From Paraburkholderia sp. UYCP14C (GTDB lineage Bacteria; Pseudomonadota; Gammaproteobacteria; Burkholderiales; Burkholderiaceae), in NCBI RefSeq assembly GCF_004197395.1, contig NZ_SELS01000005.1:124001-188000 (forward strand): a stretch of 64,000 nt of DNA, read 5' to 3'. Below are positions 62,266 through 64,000 of this stretch, piece by piece (position 1 is the first letter of the stretch; each line of letters begins with the position of its first letter). A model generated the notes under the pieces. The model was given only the letters and a program-made list of their open reading frames with translations, made no database searches and had not been told where the DNA came from. The translations under genes were made by a program, and so were the position numbers.

Positions 62266-64000
62266 TCATGGCTCGCGCGGTTCCGTGCGGATTCTGGCCA
62301 CGTTCGCGGCGACGTCCTGCCATGCCGGCTTGCCGCCCGCGAACTGCGCGCGCAGGTACGACACGAGCTCGGCGACCTGGGCGTCGTTGAAACTGTCGCG
62401 GTAAGCCGGCATCGTACCGAGTTCGGGCCGCGCAGGCGAGCCGATGCCGTCGAGAATCACGCGAATCAGGTTGTCCGGTGTCGCGCCGTGCAGGTTCGTG
62501 TTCAGCGCGAGCGACGGATGCGCGCCGAACAGCTGCGGCCCGCTGCCGGTGTGATGGCACGCGGCGCACGCACCGTCGAAAAGCCGCGCGCCCGCCGTGA
62601 CCGGCGCGCCCGTGATCGTGCTGGCCTGCTCGTAGGCGCGCGCGGTCGCGGCCGGATCGGCGTTCGGCTCCAGCGGATTGAGCGATGCGAGATAGACCGC
62701 CATCGCGCGGATGTCGCTGTCGGGCAGCGCCGCGAGATCGCCGATCACCGGCGCCATCGGCCCGGCCGCGACGCCATGCAACGGTGCGTGTCCATCGCGC
62801 AGATAGCGGAACAGCTCGTCCTCGCTCCACGGCACCGGCGCATTCGACAACGCCGACAGCGCGGGCGCTTCCCATCCCTCGGCACTGCCGCCGCCCATGA
62901 ACGCCGCGCCGGTTTTCTCCGCGCCGAACGCATTGCGCGGCGTGTGGCACGCGCTGCAATGGCCGAGGCCGTTCACCAGATACGCGCCGCGATTCCACTG
63001 CGCGCTCTGCGCGGGGTTGGCGGCAAACGCGGTGCGGCCGAGAAACAGGCCGTTCCATGCGGCCATCAGCGGACGCACGCTGAACGGAAACGCGAGCTTC
63101 GTTTCGGGCGGCCGGCTGCGCACCGGGGTTTGCGACATCAGATAGGCGTAGAGCGCGTGCAGATCGTCGTCGGAGATGTTCTGGAACGACGTGTACGGAA
63201 ACGCCGGATACAGCCGATGACCGTCGCGGCTGATGCCGTGCCGCATCGCGCGCGCGAACGCTTCGAGTGACCAGTGACCGATCCCGGTCTGCCCGTCGGG
63301 CGTGAGGTTGGTGCTGTAGACGGTGCCGAACGGCGTCGCGAGCGGCTTGCCGCCGGCGTTCGGCACGCCGTTGTGGGCGGTATGGCAAACCGCGCAATTA
63401 CCGAGCGACGCGAGCAGCTTGCCGCGCGCGACCAGTTCCGGCGCGAACGCGCTCGCGAGCGGCGGCGTGATCGGCGCGAGCGGCGCGCTCGAGACCGACG
63501 CGAACGACAGCGCGCCAAGCCAGCCGACCGCGCCCGCCGCACCTGCTGCCAGCAAGCCGAAAAAGCCGCGCCGCCGGCGCTTTTTCCGGCGTGCCGCCGC
63601 CGCGTCTTCGGCTTGCGCGTCGGCGAGCGCGGCGCGAATCTTCTCCGGCGTGAACGGCGGACGACGGAAACGCACGCCCGTCGCGTCGTACAGCGCGTTG
63701 GCAATCGCGGCCGCGCCGGGCAACGACGCCGATTCTCCGGCGCCCATCGGCGGCTCGCCGTGGCGCGGCATCATCACGACGTCGATCACGGGCACTTCGC
63801 GGAATGTCAGGATCGGATACGCGCCCCACTCCTGGCTCGTCACCGCGTTGTCGCCGAAACTGACCTGCTCCTTCAGCGCGCGGCTCGTCGTCTGGATCAC
63901 ATTGCCGTGAATCTGGTGACGCACGCCGTCGGGATTGATCATCGTGCCGGTGTCCTGACCGACCACGACGCGCGTGACCGCGAGCTCGCCGCTCTTGCGA
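62266..64000 (-). CDS. C-terminal part of a molybdenum hydroxylase fused to a tri-heme cytochrome c
   Basis: About 578 residues visible; the gene continues beyond the right edge. Residues about 1-120 of the visible part are the end of a xanthine-dehydrogenase-type molybdopterin subunit (GQDTGTMINPDGVRHQIHGN, PPMGAGESASLPGAAAIANA). A basic patch and one membrane-spanning segment follow (GFFGLLAAGAAGAVGWLGAL). The rest carries three haem motifs: CAVCH, CSACH and CAACH. The layout matches nicotinate hydroxylase large subunits (NicB type) and isoquinoline-type oxidoreductases, where electrons from substrate hydroxylation flow to haems and the respiratory chain. The substrate cannot be told from this part. 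Confidence 0.9.
   Translation of the reverse strand, partial: RKSGELAVTRVVVGQDTGTMINPDGVRHQIHGNVIQTTSRALKEQVSFGDNAVTSQEWGAYPILTFREVPVIDVVMMPRHGEPPMGAGESASLPGAAAIANALYDATGVRFRRPPFTPEKIRAALADAQAEDAAAARRKKRRRRGFFGLLAAGAAGAVGWLGALSFASVSSAPLAPITPPLASAFAPELVARGKLLASLGNCAVCHTAHNGVPNAGGKPLATPFGTVYSTNLTPDGQTGIGHWSLEAFARAMRHGISRDGHRLYPAFPYTSFQNISDDDLHALYAYLMSQTPVRSRPPETKLAFPFSVRPLMAAWNGLFLGRTAFAANPAQSAQWNRGAYLVNGLGHCSACHTPRNAFGAEKTGAAFMGGGSAEGWEAPALSALSNAPVPWSEDELFRYLRDGHAPLHGVAAGPMAPVIGDLAALPDSDIRAMAVYLASLNPLEPNADPAATARAYEQASTITGAPVTAGARLFDGACAACHHTGSGPQLFGAHPSLALNTNLHGATPDNLIRVILDGIGSPARPELGTMPAYRDSFNDAQVAELVSYLRAQFAGGKPAWQDVAANVARIRTEPREP

Noticed and set aside
1-64000. CRISPR arrays, insertion sequences, prophage, tRNA or rRNA genes
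   Set aside because: I looked for spaced repeats, transposase motifs, integrases and tRNA-like cloverleaf arms and saw none convincing by eye; a dedicated scan would be needed to exclude a tRNA.

Overview
The window looks like chromosomal DNA of a Burkholderiaceae species, most likely Paraburkholderia or a close relative. It is GC-rich and densely coded. It carries family markers typical of that group: two general porins with the SSVTLYG start, a phasin, a DUF2844/DUF3443 pair, a DUF1840 protein, an HU protein with a Lys/Ala-rich tail, and many MocR, LysR, AraC and MarR regulators. The genus is inferred from gene content only. I saw no rRNA, tRNA, insertion sequence, prophage or CRISPR array.

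Layout. 0-3.3 kb: a partial gene, a YihY-type membrane protein with an unusual tail, and a porin with a strong terminator. 3.3-7.8 kb: locus A, encoding circularly permuted ATP-grasp, alpha-E, transglutaminase-like protein and the proteasome-like protease Anbu. 8-12.2 kb: an HU protein, a MocR regulator beside a broken carboxymuconolactone-decarboxylase gene, a small membrane protein and a ketopantoate-reductase-like enzyme. 12.3-17.5 kb: a tripartite EmrAB-type efflux system under two tandem MarR repressors, with near-identical palindromes before three of the genes. 17.7-23.8 kb: a tannase/feruloyl-esterase-like lipoprotein, a porin, an aromatic-acid transporter and a divergent AraC regulator. 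23.9-30.4 kb: assorted regulators, lipoproteins and a Tat-exported GH28-like beta-helix enzyme.

30.8-39.7 kb holds locus B: a giant transglutaminase/DUF2126 protein, a fused ATP-grasp/alpha-E protein, a second transglutaminase-like protein, a small lipoprotein and a divergent zinc metallopeptidase. Loci A and B belong to the same predicted amidoligase/peptide-modification theme and are the most intriguing content here. 39.7-47.4 kb: DUF2844/DUF3443, a phasin, small secreted proteins, a DUF4410 lipoprotein, a lone receiver-domain protein and a decayed TonB receptor.

47.4-54.5 kb looks like a stress/ion island: a universal stress protein, two ClC-CBS proteins, an HPP-CBS protein, DUF1840 and a MarR regulator. 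Four similar dyads (10-1-10 geometry) lie in its promoter regions, so I infer one MarR-controlled regulon. 54.5-64 kb: a lectin-like secreted protein, two solute-binding proteins without visible permeases, a LysE exporter, a MocR regulator beside an omega-aminotransferase, a Lys/Ala-rich protein, and at the right edge the C-terminal part of a molybdenum hydroxylase fused to a tri-heme cytochrome c.
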